Positions 18,936 to 27,401 are shown, numbered from the stretch's first letter. The stretch: DNA of 64,000 bases from Planctomonas deserti (GCF_003067705.1 NZ_QANL01000001.1:620001-684000), one strand, 5' to 3'. Numbers and translations are program-made. The notes: a model not told the origin generated them from the sequence alone.

Positions 18936-19778
18936 CTAGAGGATCGGCTTGCCGCCCGTGACGGCGATGCGGGCGCCGGAGACGTAGCTCGCCTCGTCGC
19001 TCGCCAGCATCACGTAGACGGGGGCGAGCTCGGCTGGCTGACCGGCGCGGCCCATGGGCACCTGCTCGCCGAAGCTCGCCACCTTCTCCTCGGGCATCGT
19101 CGCCGGGATGAGCGGCGTCCAGATCGGTCCCGGAGCCACGCTGTTGGCACGGATGCCCTTCTCGGCCAGCATCTGCGCGAGCGACCCGGTCATGTTGGCG
19201 ATGGCCGCCTTCGTGGCCGCGTACGGCAGCAGGTCCGGCGTCGGGGTGTCCGACTGCACGGAGCTCGAGCCGATGATGGATGCGCCCGGCTGCATGTGCG
19301 GCACGGCGGCCTTCACGAGGTGGAAGTAGGCGCTGAGGTTCACGGCGAGGGTGTAGTCCCACTCCTCGTCCGGGATCTCGTCGAGCGACTGGCGGCTCAT
19401 CTGGAACGCCGCGTTGCTGACCAGGATGTCGATCTTGCCGAACTCCTTCACCGCGGTCGCGATGATCTCGCGGCAGTGCGCCGGGTCGGACAGGTCGCCG
19501 GACACGAGCACGGCCTTGCGGCCCGCGGCCTCGACCAGCGCCCGGGCCTCCTCGGCGTCCTCGTGCTCGTTCAGGTAGCTGATCAGCACGTCCGCGCCCT
19601 CTCGGGCGTAGGCGATGGCAACCGCCTTGCCGATGCCGCTGTCCGCGCCGGTGATGACGGCGGCCTTGCCCTCGAGGCGGCCGGAGCCCTTGTAGCTCTC
19701 CTCGCCGTGGTCGGGCTTCGGGGTCATCTCCTGCTCGCTGCCGGGAACGTCCTGTTGCTGGGGGGGCTGCTGAGTCAC
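18936..19778 (-). CDS. SDR oxidoreductase, general-stress-protein type
   Basis: 280 residues from GTG 19778, 7 nt behind AAGGAG. A Gln-rich N-terminus and PKPDHGEESYKGSGRL precede the Rossmann motif ITGADSGIGKA. Then NAAF, the catalytic Ser of SIIGSSSVQ and the YAATK pair (Tyr and Lys). This extended form resembles the general stress protein 39/YhdF group of NAD(P)-dependent dehydrogenases. It is divergent from the YciI-like gene across a dyad at 19886-19910. Confidence 0.85.
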   Translation of the reverse strand: MTQQPPQQQDVPGSEQEMTPKPDHGEESYKGSGRLEGKAAVITGADSGIGKAVAIAYAREGADVLISYLNEHEDAEEARALVEAAGRKAVLVSGDLSDPAHCREIIATAVKEFGKIDILVSNAAFQMSRQSLDEIPDEEWDYTLAVNLSAYFHLVKAAVPHMQPGASIIGSSSVQSDTPTPDLLPYAATKAAIANMTGSLAQMLAEKGIRANSVAPGPIWTPLIPATMPEEKVASFGEQVPMGRAGQPAELAPVYVMLASDEASYVSGARIAVTGGKPIL

Positions 19779-19885
19779 CGCATTCTCCTTCGATTCCGTA
19801 CCGGGGCTTTCCCGCCTGTCGACGCTACGCCGGGACATTTCCGTTCGTGCGATGTCGAAAAGGGCTTGCGCCGATCGACGTATTG

Positions 19886-19910
19886 GTGAACGGGACGACA
19901 TCCTGTTCAC
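19886..19910. promoter_or_regulatory. Operator-like dyad between divergent SDR and YciI genes
   Basis: GTGAACGGGA and TCCTGTTCAC are 10-bp arms with one mismatch and a 5-bp centre. CGATCG boxes at 19872-19877 and 19915-19920 extend the symmetry outwards. Its place between divergent genes suggests a shared regulator-binding site; the regulator is unknown. Confidence 0.5.
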
Positions 19911-19931
19911 GAACCGATCGAGGAGGACCGG

Positions 19932-20270
19932 ATGAAGTTTCTGTTGCTGGTGTGCACCGACCCGGAGGGCGAGGAGTACTCGCCCGAAGGCGACAACATC
20001 CAGGAGTGGGCGAGCGAAGGGCAGGAGCGCGGGCTGCTCGGCGAGGGCAACCGGCTGCGCCCGCCCGAGCACGCCAAGACCATCCGCAAGCGGGGCGGGA
20101 AGGTGATCGTGACGGACGGCCCGTTCGCCGAGACGAAGGAGTGGATCGCCGGCTTCGACGTGCTCGACTGCGCCTCGTTGGAGGAGGCGGTGGACTTTGC
20201 GTCCCGGCACCCGATGGCTCGGTTCGGGCGCCTCGAGGTGCGCGCGGTCTGGCCCCTCGGCGAGGACTAG
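19932..20270 (+). CDS. YciI-like protein (DGPF domain)
   Basis: 112 residues, behind GAGGAGGACC. It begins MKFLLLVCTDPEGE and carries VTDGPFAETKEWIAGFDVLDC, the DGPF motif of YCII-related proteins often linked to ECF sigma factors, although none is adjacent here. Probably a small cytoplasmic dimeric alpha-beta barrel; no activity can be assigned. Confidence 0.85.
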   Translation: MKFLLLVCTDPEGEEYSPEGDNIQEWASEGQERGLLGEGNRLRPPEHAKTIRKRGGKVIVTDGPFAETKEWIAGFDVLDCASLEEAVDFASRHPMARFGRLEVRAVWPLGED

Positions 20271-20280
20271 CCGCCCCCGG

Positions 20281-20604
20281 TCGCTGAGTCCGCACGGTCG
20301 CTGGGCCTGCACGGTCGCTGAGCTCGCACGGTCGCTGAGCCTGTCGAAGCGCGTTGCGTCCCTTCGACGAGCTCAGGGACCGTAGGGACGGCTCGTCGAA
20401 GCGACGTCGCGTCCCTTCGACAAGCTCAGGGACCATGGGGACGGCTCAGGGACCGAGGGGACGGCCTGTCGAAGCGCGTTGCGTCCCTTCGACAAGCTCA
20501 GGGACCGTAGGGACGGCTCGTCGAAGCACGTTGCGTCCCTTCGACAAGCTCAGGGACCGTGGGGACGGCTCAGGGACCGTGGGGACGGCTCGGGACCGTG
20601 CCGC
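20281..20604. repeat. Cluster of bipartite hairpin repeats
   Basis: At least four CGTCCCTTCGAC...CTCAGGGACC hairpins on a background of GGTCGCTGAG halves and a shorter tandem motif GGGACGGCTC. Some copies are degenerate (GCGCGTT replaces the expected right arm). The cluster fills the 340-bp gap between the YciI-like and sulfurtransferase genes; no gene is seen in it. Confidence 0.8.
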
Positions 20605-20610
20605 CGGGCG

Positions 20611-21417
20611 TCAGCCCAGTTCGGCCGGGCGATCCGTCGCGCCGTACTCCGACCAGGAGCCGGGGTAGAGCCGTCCCCGGCCGAGGCCGGCGTGCTCGAG
20701 CGTGAGGAGCGCGTGGCAGGCCGTGATGCCGGATCCGCAGTACGACACGACGCCCTCGGCGTCGCTCACCCCGACCGCCTCGAACCGCGCCCGCAACTCG
20801 TCGACGGGAAGGAGGCGGCCGTCGGTTCCGAGGTTCTCGCGGGTGGGGGCGCTGCGGGCGCCGGGGATGTGCCCGGGCCTCGGGTCCGCGGGGTTCGGCT
20901 CGCCGCGGTAGCGCTCGGCGGGCCGCGCGTCGAGCACGATGTTCCCGGCGTCGGCGGCGTCGTCCATCGTGGCGAGCCGGTCCTCGGGCCAGGGGCGCAC
21001 GGAGAAGCCGCCCAGCTGCCACGTCGGCTCCGCGGTCTCGAGCTCGCCGTCGAAGGCCTGGATTCCGCCGTCGAGCAGGGCCGCCCGCCGGCCGGTGACG
21101 CGGAGCATCCAGACGAGGCGCGCGGCGATCACGCCACCGGCGTCGTCGTACGCGATCACCGTGTCGTCGTCGGAGATGCCGAGCGCCGCCATGCCGCGCG
21201 AGAACTGGTCGGGCGACGGGAGCGGATGCCTTCCCCCGCCGTTTCCCGGGGGGCCCGAGAGCCAGCGGTCGAGGTCCACGAAACGGGCGCCCGGGAGGTG
21301 GCCGCGCTCGTACTCGGCGCGGCCGGGCCGCCCGTCGAGGTACCAGCGCACGTCGGCGATCACGACCTCGCCGAGGTGTTCACGCAGCCAGACGGTGTCC
21401 ACGACCGGAGGAATCAT
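20611..21417 (-). CDS. Thiosulfate/3-mercaptopyruvate sulfurtransferase
   Basis: 268 residues with two rhodanese domains. The N-terminal, non-catalytic one holds VIADVRWYLDGRPGRAEYERG and ARFVDLDRWLSGP; the C-terminal one holds DARPAERYRGE and the active-site cysteine in VSYCGSGITAC. Transfers sulfane sulfur in the cytoplasm; the loop does not decide between thiosulfate and mercaptopyruvate. ATG 21417 follows GGAGGAATC. Confidence 0.88.
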   Translation of the reverse strand: MIPPVVDTVWLREHLGEVVIADVRWYLDGRPGRAEYERGHLPGARFVDLDRWLSGPPGNGGGRHPLPSPDQFSRGMAALGISDDDTVIAYDDAGGVIAARLVWMLRVTGRRAALLDGGIQAFDGELETAEPTWQLGGFSVRPWPEDRLATMDDAADAGNIVLDARPAERYRGEPNPADPRPGHIPGARSAPTRENLGTDGRLLPVDELRARFEAVGVSDAEGVVSYCGSGITACHALLTLEHAGLGRGRLYPGSWSEYGATDRPAELG

Positions 21418-21473
21418 GAGGCAAGCGTAGGGCGCGGGCGGGCCCCGGCGACGGACGGGCGACACGTGCGAAC

Positions 21474-21479
21474 TACCAT
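21474..21479 (+). promoter_or_regulatory. -10 element, leaderless promoter of the exonuclease III gene
   Basis: TACCAT lies 7 nt before ATG 21487. This choice rules out the in-frame ATG at 21478, which sits inside the -10 element. Confidence 0.5.
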
Positions 21480-21486
21480 GGGGGGC

Positions 21487-22359
21487 ATGCGTGTCGCCAC
21501 CTGGAACGTCAACTCCATCCGTAGCAGGGCGGCACGTGTCGTCGATTGGATGCTGCGCGACGACGTGGACGTGCTGGCCATGCAGGAGATCAAGTGCAAG
21601 CCGGAGCAGTTCCCGCTCGACCAGTTCCACGCCGCGGGCTACGAGGTGGAGCTGCACGGCTTCAGCCAGTGGAACGGCGTGGCGATCGCGAGCCGGCTGC
21701 CCATGGAGAACGTGCGCGTCGGGTTCCCGCACATGCCGGGCTTCGGCGTGGTGAAGCCCACCGCCGCCATGCCCGCGAGCGCGTTCGCACTCGACGAGAG
21801 CGGCCTGCCGCTCGAGGCCCGTGCCATCGGCGCAACGGTCAACGGCATCGACCTGTGGAGCCTGTACGTGCCCAACGGCCGGGAGCTGGGCGACCCCCAC
21901 TACGACTACAAGCTGAACTGGCTCGCCCGGCTGCTCGACTCGGCGCAGGAGACGCTGAGCGCCACCCCGGACCTCCCGCTCGCCCTGATGGGCGACTGGA
22001 ACATCGCGCCGCTCGACGAGGACGTCTGGGACATGGGCGCGTTCCAGGGGTCCACGCACGTCTCCGAACCGGAGCGCGCCGCGTTCCGCGCGTTCGAGAC
22101 GATCGGCATGCGCGACGTCGTGCGCGACGCCGGCGTGCCCGGCTACACCTACTGGGACTACAAGCAGCTGCGCTTCCCGCGCAACGAGGGGATGCGGATC
22201 GACTTCATCCTCGGCTCGCCCGCCTTCGCCCGGCTCGTCACCGGTGCCCACATCGAGCGCAACGAGCGCAAGGGCGACGCCCCGAGCGACCACGTGCCGG
22301 TGGTCGTCGACCTCGACGTCGAGACCGAGCTCGACGACGACCGCCCCATGATCTTCTGA
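21487..22359 (+). CDS. xth: Exodeoxyribonuclease III / AP endonuclease
   Basis: 290 residues, Mg-dependent nuclease of base excision repair. Seen: RVATWNVNSIRSR, the metal-binding Glu in AMQEIKC, YVPNGRE, the GDWNIAP catalytic Asp/Asn, RIDFILGS and the terminal SDHVPV His. All active-site motifs are present and the length is normal for the family. The transcript is probably leaderless. Confidence 0.92.
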   Translation: MRVATWNVNSIRSRAARVVDWMLRDDVDVLAMQEIKCKPEQFPLDQFHAAGYEVELHGFSQWNGVAIASRLPMENVRVGFPHMPGFGVVKPTAAMPASAFALDESGLPLEARAIGATVNGIDLWSLYVPNGRELGDPHYDYKLNWLARLLDSAQETLSATPDLPLALMGDWNIAPLDEDVWDMGAFQGSTHVSEPERAAFRAFETIGMRDVVRDAGVPGYTYWDYKQLRFPRNEGMRIDFILGSPAFARLVTGAHIERNERKGDAPSDHVPVVVDLDVETELDDDRPMIF

Positions 22360-22400
22360 TCGCCGCATCCGGCGCACCGCACCTCGAACAGGGTTCCAGC

Positions 22401-22853
22401 ATGAGCGACATCCACGACCTCACCGGCCGACCGGGCAAGGACGGCGCCTTCCCGCGCGCCAGGGAGCCGAAGCGCCGCGCCCCGCTCGACCGCCGGGAGC
22501 TGCGGAACGCGGTCCTCGCGATGGTGGCGGGCGCCCTCGGCACGGGCATCCTGAGCGCGCTCGCTCTGCTGCTCCTGCTCGTCCAGGACGCGTGCACCAT
22601 CTCCCGGACCGACTGCAGCGGCGGGATGTTCGTCGGCGGGTTCTTCCTCGCCCTCCTGATCCCGCCCCTCATCGCCGTCGCCGGCTTCGTCACGACAGCC
22701 GTGCTCCTGCAGCGGCGGCGGCCCCGCCCCTGGCGGATACCGCTCCTCGCGCTGGCCGCGTCCGCCGTGGTGTGGCTCGTCGGCGCGATCATCTGCTTCC
22801 TGAGCGTGCCGGGGTACGGCGTCGGCACCTGGCTCGGCAGCATCTTCCGCTGA
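22401..22853 (+). CDS. Small membrane protein, unknown function
   Basis: 150 residues. A basic cytoplasmic N-terminus (1-35) is followed by three hydrophobic segments (about 38-60, 75-100, 113-140). Two cysteines lie in the first loop (DACTISRTDCSGG), a possible extracellular disulfide. No family recognised. It starts 41 nt after the exonuclease III gene with only a weak ribosome binding site. Confidence 0.6.
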   Translation: MSDIHDLTGRPGKDGAFPRAREPKRRAPLDRRELRNAVLAMVAGALGTGILSALALLLLLVQDACTISRTDCSGGMFVGGFFLALLIPPLIAVAGFVTTAVLLQRRRPRPWRIPLLALAASAVVWLVGAIICFLSVPGYGVGTWLGSIFR

Positions 22854-22888
22854 CGCTTGGGCCGCGCCGCCACCGCCCGGTCGCGCAC

Positions 22889-23560
22889 TCAGGACTCGGT
22901 GCCGGTCTCCTCGTGCGGCGCGCCCACGGGCTTCGACTCCGGTGACCCGCGCTGGCGCAGGTACACCGAGAACACGGCCATGCTGCCGACCGCCAGGAAC
23001 TCCGACTGCCAGTTCTGCAGCGTGCGGCTCCAGAAGTCCGGCGACACCGCGTACTCCGCCCAGGTGACCGGCGCCTCGAGCGAGGCGAGCTGCTCCTCGT
23101 TGAAGGACACCTGACCGGCGATCGACTGCGCGAGCCAGGACAGCACGAAGACGGCCAGCATCACGGCGACCAGGGAGTTCGAGTAGAGCGTGCGTCGCAG
23201 CCCTCCTGTGCGCGCCCAGGCGGGTGAGTCCGGGCGGGCGAATTCGCCGACCTGCGCGTCCTCGTCCGATCCGGGTCCCTCGTTGCCCGGCTCCTTCGAC
23301 TCGGTCGAGCCCCTCTGCACGAACCAGACGGTGAGGAGGATGTAGAGCGCGAACTGCAGGTACTCCGACTGCCAGTTCTCCGCGACGTCGACGGCGAAGT
23401 TCGACGAGGTGACGTAGCTCAGCAGGGTCACCTCGGTGAGCCCGTCGCTCACCTGCTGCTCGTTGTAGACCGCGAAGCCCGTGAGGGCCTGCCCGGCGAG
23501 CGCGATGAGGAACAGCACGCCGAAGATGGTGCTGAGCGCGTGATCGCGGAGCCCCCTCAT
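22889..23560 (-). CDS. DUF6766 membrane protein with an internal duplication
   Basis: 223 residues with about four membrane segments. The two halves repeat one another: YNEQQVSDGL and FNEEQLASLE, then SYVTSSNF and EYAVSPDF, then ENWQSEYLQFALY and QNWQSEFLAVGSM, then VQRGSTESKEPG and LRQRGSPESKPVG. The conserved NWQSE motif in each half looks like the key element, but no reaction is known. Its ATG overlaps the stop of the preceding 27-residue gene (ATGA), and it is the last gene of a four-gene operon. Confidence 0.8.
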   Translation of the reverse strand: MRGLRDHALSTIFGVLFLIALAGQALTGFAVYNEQQVSDGLTEVTLLSYVTSSNFAVDVAENWQSEYLQFALYILLTVWFVQRGSTESKEPGNEGPGSDEDAQVGEFARPDSPAWARTGGLRRTLYSNSLVAVMLAVFVLSWLAQSIAGQVSFNEEQLASLEAPVTWAEYAVSPDFWSRTLQNWQSEFLAVGSMAVFSVYLRQRGSPESKPVGAPHEETGTES

Positions 23561-23640
23561 CGGTGCAGCACCCCGATCGTGATCACGTAGGCGAGGCCGA
23601 GCACGATGAATGTGAGCCAGGTGGTGAAGACGGCCCGCAT
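23557..23640 (-). CDS. 27-residue single-pass membrane microprotein
   Basis: Starts MRAVFTTWLTF and ends ITIGVLHR, with one hydrophobic helix of about 20 residues. Its TGA overlaps the ATG of the DUF6766 gene and its ATG lies 1 nt after the stop of the 29-residue gene. The tight coupling, not homology, is the argument that it is real. No promoter of its own is seen. Confidence 0.55.
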   Translation of the reverse strand: MRAVFTTWLTFIVLGLAYVITIGVLHR

Positions 23641-23641
23641 C

Positions 23642-23731
23642 TCAGCCCCGCCGCGCTCTCAGCAGCCGGATCAGGCCGAGGGCGATAACCGCCACGAAGA
23701 CGACATGCCACAGGTTGACCACCGTTCGCAT
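23642..23731 (-). CDS. 29-residue single-pass membrane microprotein
   Basis: Starts MRTVVNLWHVV and ends with the basic tail RLLRARRG after one hydrophobic helix, so the C-terminus is probably cytoplasmic. Separated by 1 nt from both the lipoprotein stop and the next ATG (TGAGATG in each case). It shares the start MR(T/A)V with its 27-residue neighbour. Function unknown. Confidence 0.55.
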   Translation of the reverse strand: MRTVVNLWHVVFVAVIALGLIRLLRARRG

Positions 23732-23732
23732 C

Positions 23733-24170
23733 TCAGCCGCCCTTCACGGTGCAGTCGTATGGGCGCTCCGGCCGCGGCTCGCAGCCCGCGGCGGTGACCC
23801 GCCAGCCGCGCACGTCACCGTCCCCGTCGCCCACGAGGAAGAGGGTGTCGTTGTCCAGCTCCACGATCGCGCCCCGACCGAACGCCTCGGCGCGGAGGCC
23901 CTGCCCGCCGGAGGGAAGGCCCAGCTGAAGGACGGCGGCGTCGCAGGAGGTGTCCTCGCTCGACTCGATCTCCTCGACCGTGCCCGGAGCGAGCATTGCG
24001 CAGGCCTCCGTCGCGTTGCCCGCGTCGAGTGCCGCGGCGAACGCGACCGCCACGCCCTCGGCGGACGGCGCGTCGGGAGCCAGCGACGAGCAGCCGGCCA
24101 GCGCGGACGCGGCGACCGCCGCCAGCGCGACCAGTGCCGGTGATCCTCCCCGTCGGTACCCGTGGAACAT
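23733..24170 (-). CDS. Putative lipoprotein
   Basis: 145 residues. A basic N-terminus, hydrophobic stretch and lipobox ALAGC (Cys about 27) indicate a lipid-anchored exported protein. The mature part contains AVAFAAALDAGNATEACAML, which resembles the start of small lipoprotein folds with an NTF2-like or limiting-helix shape, and paired cysteines. First gene of the microprotein-DUF6766 operon. Confidence 0.7.
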   Translation of the reverse strand: MFHGYRRGGSPALVALAAVAASALAGCSSLAPDAPSAEGVAVAFAAALDAGNATEACAMLAPGTVEEIESSEDTSCDAAVLQLGLPSGGQGLRAEAFGRGAIVELDNDTLFLVGDGDGDVRGWRVTAAGCEPRPERPYDCTVKGG

Positions 24171-24215
24171 GCGAAGACGCTACTCCGGCGCGCTTTTCGC
24201 GGCGCCGCCCGCCGA

Positions 24216-25142
24216 TCAGCGCGGGGCGAGCAGGGCGGCGATGACGAGCAGCACCGGCACGGAGGCGACCGTCGAGAGCAGCACGGCGTCCCGGGCGATC
24301 ACGACTCCGCGCTCGTAGCGGGCGGCGAAGTTGTAGATGTTCTGCGCGGTGGGCAGGGCGGCGAGCACCGTCGCCGCGAACACCTGCTCCGCGTCGAGCG
24401 CGAACACGAAGTGCGCGAAGACGTAGGCGATCACGGGCATGACGATCGACTTCAGCACGACCGCCGTGAGCACGTCCTTCCGGCCCGATCCGGCCTCGAG
24501 GGGCCGCTGGCCGTGCAGGCTCATGCCGAATGCCATGAGCACGAGCGGGATGGCCGCCCCGCCGATGAGCTCGAACGGCTCGAAGAACGCGTCCGGCAGG
24601 GGGATCCCCGTGAGCGCCACCAGGACGCCGAGGAGCGACGCGATGATCATCGGATTGCGCAGCGGCTGGGTGAGGAACCCCATCACCGACGCCTTGCCGC
24701 GCGTCGCCGTGTCGAGCGTCGTCAGGGTGATCGGGGCGAGCACCAGCAGCTGCAGCAGGAGCACGGGCGCGACGTACTGCGGGTCGCCGAGCACGTAGAT
24801 GGCGACGGGGAGGCCGATGTTGTTGGCGTTCACGTAGCAGGCTGCGGCCGCGCCCACCGTGGTCTCCGGCACCGCGCGGCGGAACAGGAGCCGCGAGGCG
24901 AGCACGTACAGCAGGGCGGTGATCGCGACCGATATGGCGGCGCCGAGCAGGAACGCGGAGAACACGACGTGCAGGTCGGCCCGAGCGAGCACGGTGAACA
25001 GCAGGGCGGGCGTCGCGACGAAGAAGGCGAGCCGGTTCATCACGTACTGCGCGTTCGGGCCGGCGATGCCGAAGCGCCCGACGAGGAAGCCGACCAGGAT
25101 GACGAAGCCGATGATGCCGAAGCCGATCAGCACTCCGGACAT
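24216..25142 (-). CDS. AEC-family (auxin efflux carrier-like) transporter
   Basis: 308 residues with about ten membrane segments. PALLFTVLARADL in the first half, the crossover ACYVNANNIGLPVAIYVLGD with its Asn-Asn-Ile-Gly-Leu-Pro motif, and PTAQNIYNFAARYERG near the C-terminus are all typical of AEC permeases. Bacterial members export or import small organic acids; the substrate here is unknown. ATG 25142 follows CTGGAGAAAG. Confidence 0.85.
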   Translation of the reverse strand: MSGVLIGFGIIGFVILVGFLVGRFGIAGPNAQYVMNRLAFFVATPALLFTVLARADLHVVFSAFLLGAAISVAITALLYVLASRLLFRRAVPETTVGAAAACYVNANNIGLPVAIYVLGDPQYVAPVLLLQLLVLAPITLTTLDTATRGKASVMGFLTQPLRNPMIIASLLGVLVALTGIPLPDAFFEPFELIGGAAIPLVLMAFGMSLHGQRPLEAGSGRKDVLTAVVLKSIVMPVIAYVFAHFVFALDAEQVFAATVLAALPTAQNIYNFAARYERGVVIARDAVLLSTVASVPVLLVIAALLAPR

Positions 25143-25275
25143 GGCTTTCTCCAGAGCGTTCGGCGGACGGCGGTACCCCCACTCTAGGAGACGATGCCGC
25201 ACCGACCGGTTCGCGCCGGAACCGTGACCGGCCCGCCGCGTGCCGACGTCCGCGCGAGCGCCGCGGGCTGTCCCC

Positions 25276-25281
25276 TACGCT
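25276..25281 (+). promoter_or_regulatory. -10 element, leaderless promoter
   Basis: TACGCT lies exactly 6 nt before ATG 25288 of the alpha/beta hydrolase gene; no ribosome binding site is present. Confidence 0.5.
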
Positions 25282-25287
25282 GTGGCC

Positions 25288-26103
25288 ATGCCCACGCTCG
25301 ACGTCGCAGGCGCCACCCTCTACTACGAGACCCACGGCCATGTGTCGGCGCCCGCGCTCCTGCTGATCCACGCGGGCGTCGCCTCGCTGCGCATGTGGGA
25401 TGCGATCGTGCCGTCCCTCGAGGGGGATCACCATGTGATCCGCTTCGACACCCGGGGCTTCGGCGGCACCCGCACGGCCGACGGGCCGTACTCCGATCGC
25501 GACGACGCTCGGGCGCTGCTCGATCACCTCGGCGTGGCGGAGGCCACCGTGGTCGGCAACTCCCGTGGCGGCCGGATCGCCCTCGACCTCGCGCTCGAGA
25601 CCCCCGAGCGGGTCTCCGGCCTCGTGCTGGTGGACGCCGCGATCGGCGGCTTCCCCGAGGTCGCGCTCACCGACGCGGAGCGGGAGCTCGCCGAGCGGAT
25701 GGACGAGGCCGAGGACGAGCGCGACTGGCTGCGCCTCGCCGACCTCGAGGTGGAGTTCTGGTGCGTCGGCCCGGGGCGATCGGGCGACGACGTGGATCCG
25801 GCGTTCCTCCGCCTCGCCCACGAGCTGAACCGCGCCAATGCCGCGCACGCGACCGAGCAGCCCTCGCCCGTGCCCCTCGAGCCGCCCGCGTACGGCAGGC
25901 TCGGCGAACTCGACTTCCCCGCCCTCGTGACCGTCGGGGCCTTCGACGCCTCCCCCGCGCTCCGCTGGTTCGAGTACGCGCGGGACGGCATCCCGGGCGC
26001 CGAGCACGAGGTCTTCCCCGGCTCCGCGCACCTGCCGAGCCTCGAACAACCCGCGGAGTTCTCGGCGAGGCTGCGCGAGTGGCTCGGACTGCACGGGCTG
26101 TGA
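25288..26103 (+). CDS. Alpha/beta-fold hydrolase
   Basis: 271 residues, cytoplasmic. Nucleophile Ser in VVGNSRGGRIALDLA, oxyanion region LLIHAGVASLRMWD, the FDTRGFGGT strand-loop, and the catalytic His in FPGSAHLPSLEQP. The 3-oxoadipate enol-lactonase/haloperoxidase branch looks nearest, but the substrate is not evident. The start is set by the leaderless promoter. Confidence 0.85.
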   Translation: MPTLDVAGATLYYETHGHVSAPALLLIHAGVASLRMWDAIVPSLEGDHHVIRFDTRGFGGTRTADGPYSDRDDARALLDHLGVAEATVVGNSRGGRIALDLALETPERVSGLVLVDAAIGGFPEVALTDAERELAERMDEAEDERDWLRLADLEVEFWCVGPGRSGDDVDPAFLRLAHELNRANAAHATEQPSPVPLEPPAYGRLGELDFPALVTVGAFDASPALRWFEYARDGIPGAEHEVFPGSAHLPSLEQPAEFSARLREWLGLHGL

Positions 26104-26119
26104 GGGGAGGGAGCGGCGA

Positions 26120-26881
26120 GTGACGAATGACACGGGCTTCCGGACGCGGGTGGCGTTGAGCTCCTGGCAGCGCGCCATCGTGCGCCCCCTCGTGTCGCTG
26201 TTCTACGGCGGCACGCTGCCGACCCGGCTCAGCTGGAGCACGGCCCCGGACGAGCCGGCGGGAGTGGTTCCGGGACCGGATCCCGATCGCGTGCTCGTCA
26301 TCGGCGGGATCGCGGGGGCCGGGGTCGGCGTGCGCTCGCACAAGCTCGGCGTCGCCAGCACGCTCTCGCAGGCGCTCAGCCGCGCGAGCGGGCGGGGGGC
26401 CGAGTGGCGGAACGTCCCCATAGGCATGGGTCGCGTCGGGCAAACCGCGGCCGCCCTGCAGGAGCGCGTGGATCTGCGCCGGTACGACGTCATCGTCTTC
26501 TTCCCCGGGGTCTACGAGGCCCTGCACCTGTCGAGTCCCACCCGCTGGGCGCGCGAGTACGAGTCCGTGCTCCAGCACCTCACGGAGCACGCCGCCTCGG
26601 ATGCGACGATCGTGACCTCCCCCGTGCCGCACGTGTCCGACCGCGTCAAGGTGCCCGCCATCATCCGCGCCTTCGTGCGCGAGCACACGCGGGTCCTCAA
26701 CCTCGGGGCGGAGCGGATCGCCGCGCAGTACCCGGGTGTCGTGTTCACGGCGATGCCGGCGATCGACGCGCGGATGATGGCCGGCGACCTCTTCAGCTAC
26801 GCGAAGCTCTACCGCATCTGGGGCAGCCACCTGGCCGCCCTGGTCGTCGAGGAGCGGGGTCTGCACACCGGACGGCAGTGA
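26120..26881 (+). CDS. SGNH-like hydrolase fold protein, possibly inactive
   Basis: 253 residues from GTG 26120 behind GGGAGGGAG, 16 nt after the hydrolase gene. VLVIGGIAGAGVGVRSHKL occupies the place of the GDS block, with no Ser at the expected nucleophile position. Later blocks RYDVIVFFPGVYEALHLSSP and SPVPHVSDRV fit the SGNH-like family. It may be a structural or divergent member. Probably co-transcribed with the hydrolase gene. Confidence 0.55.
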   Translation: MTNDTGFRTRVALSSWQRAIVRPLVSLFYGGTLPTRLSWSTAPDEPAGVVPGPDPDRVLVIGGIAGAGVGVRSHKLGVASTLSQALSRASGRGAEWRNVPIGMGRVGQTAAALQERVDLRRYDVIVFFPGVYEALHLSSPTRWAREYESVLQHLTEHAASDATIVTSPVPHVSDRVKVPAIIRAFVREHTRVLNLGAERIAAQYPGVVFTAMPAIDARMMAGDLFSYAKLYRIWGSHLAALVVEERGLHTGRQ

Positions 26882-27034
26882 GCGCCGACACTCCGTCGAT
26901 GCGGACCGGTTCCCGTCCATAATCCCTGATCGGCGCGGCGTCAAGCCTCTGTGTCGGTGGGTGCGAGCAGGATGGAATGGACTCAGTCGCGGTGTCGCTC
27001 GATGCTCCGACGCCCCCTCCAGAAAAGAAGCACC

Positions 27035-27307
27035 ATGGACTCCGACATCTTCCGCACCCCGGCACTGCTGACCGACGTCGCCCTTGTCGCCCTCTCCCCG
27101 TCGGAGTGGCGCGTGACCAACCGGCGCATCGACGACGGCGACCCCTCAGGCCTCATCGGCTTCATCGAGCGCACGGGCGACGCGTACGAGGTGCTCCGGC
27201 TCGGATCGCCCCTCGACCGCTCCCGCTTCCCCACGCTCGAGGCGGCGCGTGCGGCGTTCGTGGGCGGTCCCGCATCGCGGGCGAACACGTCCAACCGCGC
27301 GGCATAG
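27035..27307 (+). CDS. Small conserved-type protein, unknown function
   Basis: 90 residues, start behind AAAAGAAGCACC. Central RRIDDGDPSGLIGFIERTGDAYEVLRLGSPLDRSRFPTLEAA looks like a compact beta-rich domain, with no membrane segment. Codon use matches neighbours. I do not recognise a family. Confidence 0.6.
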   Translation: MDSDIFRTPALLTDVALVALSPSEWRVTNRRIDDGDPSGLIGFIERTGDAYEVLRLGSPLDRSRFPTLEAARAAFVGGPASRANTSNRAA

Positions 27308-27401
27308 TTCCTCGGCGAAGAAACCGCGCGTCGAGCGGCGAAACGGCGCACCGATTCGCCGCGAACGGCAACAAAGCTGCGGATAGCCGTCGTTAGGCTC
27401 A

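Noticed and set aside
21478-21487. ATG 21478 as start of exonuclease III
   Set aside because: It overlaps the TACCAT -10 element, has no ribosome binding site, and family members start at the equivalent of 21487.
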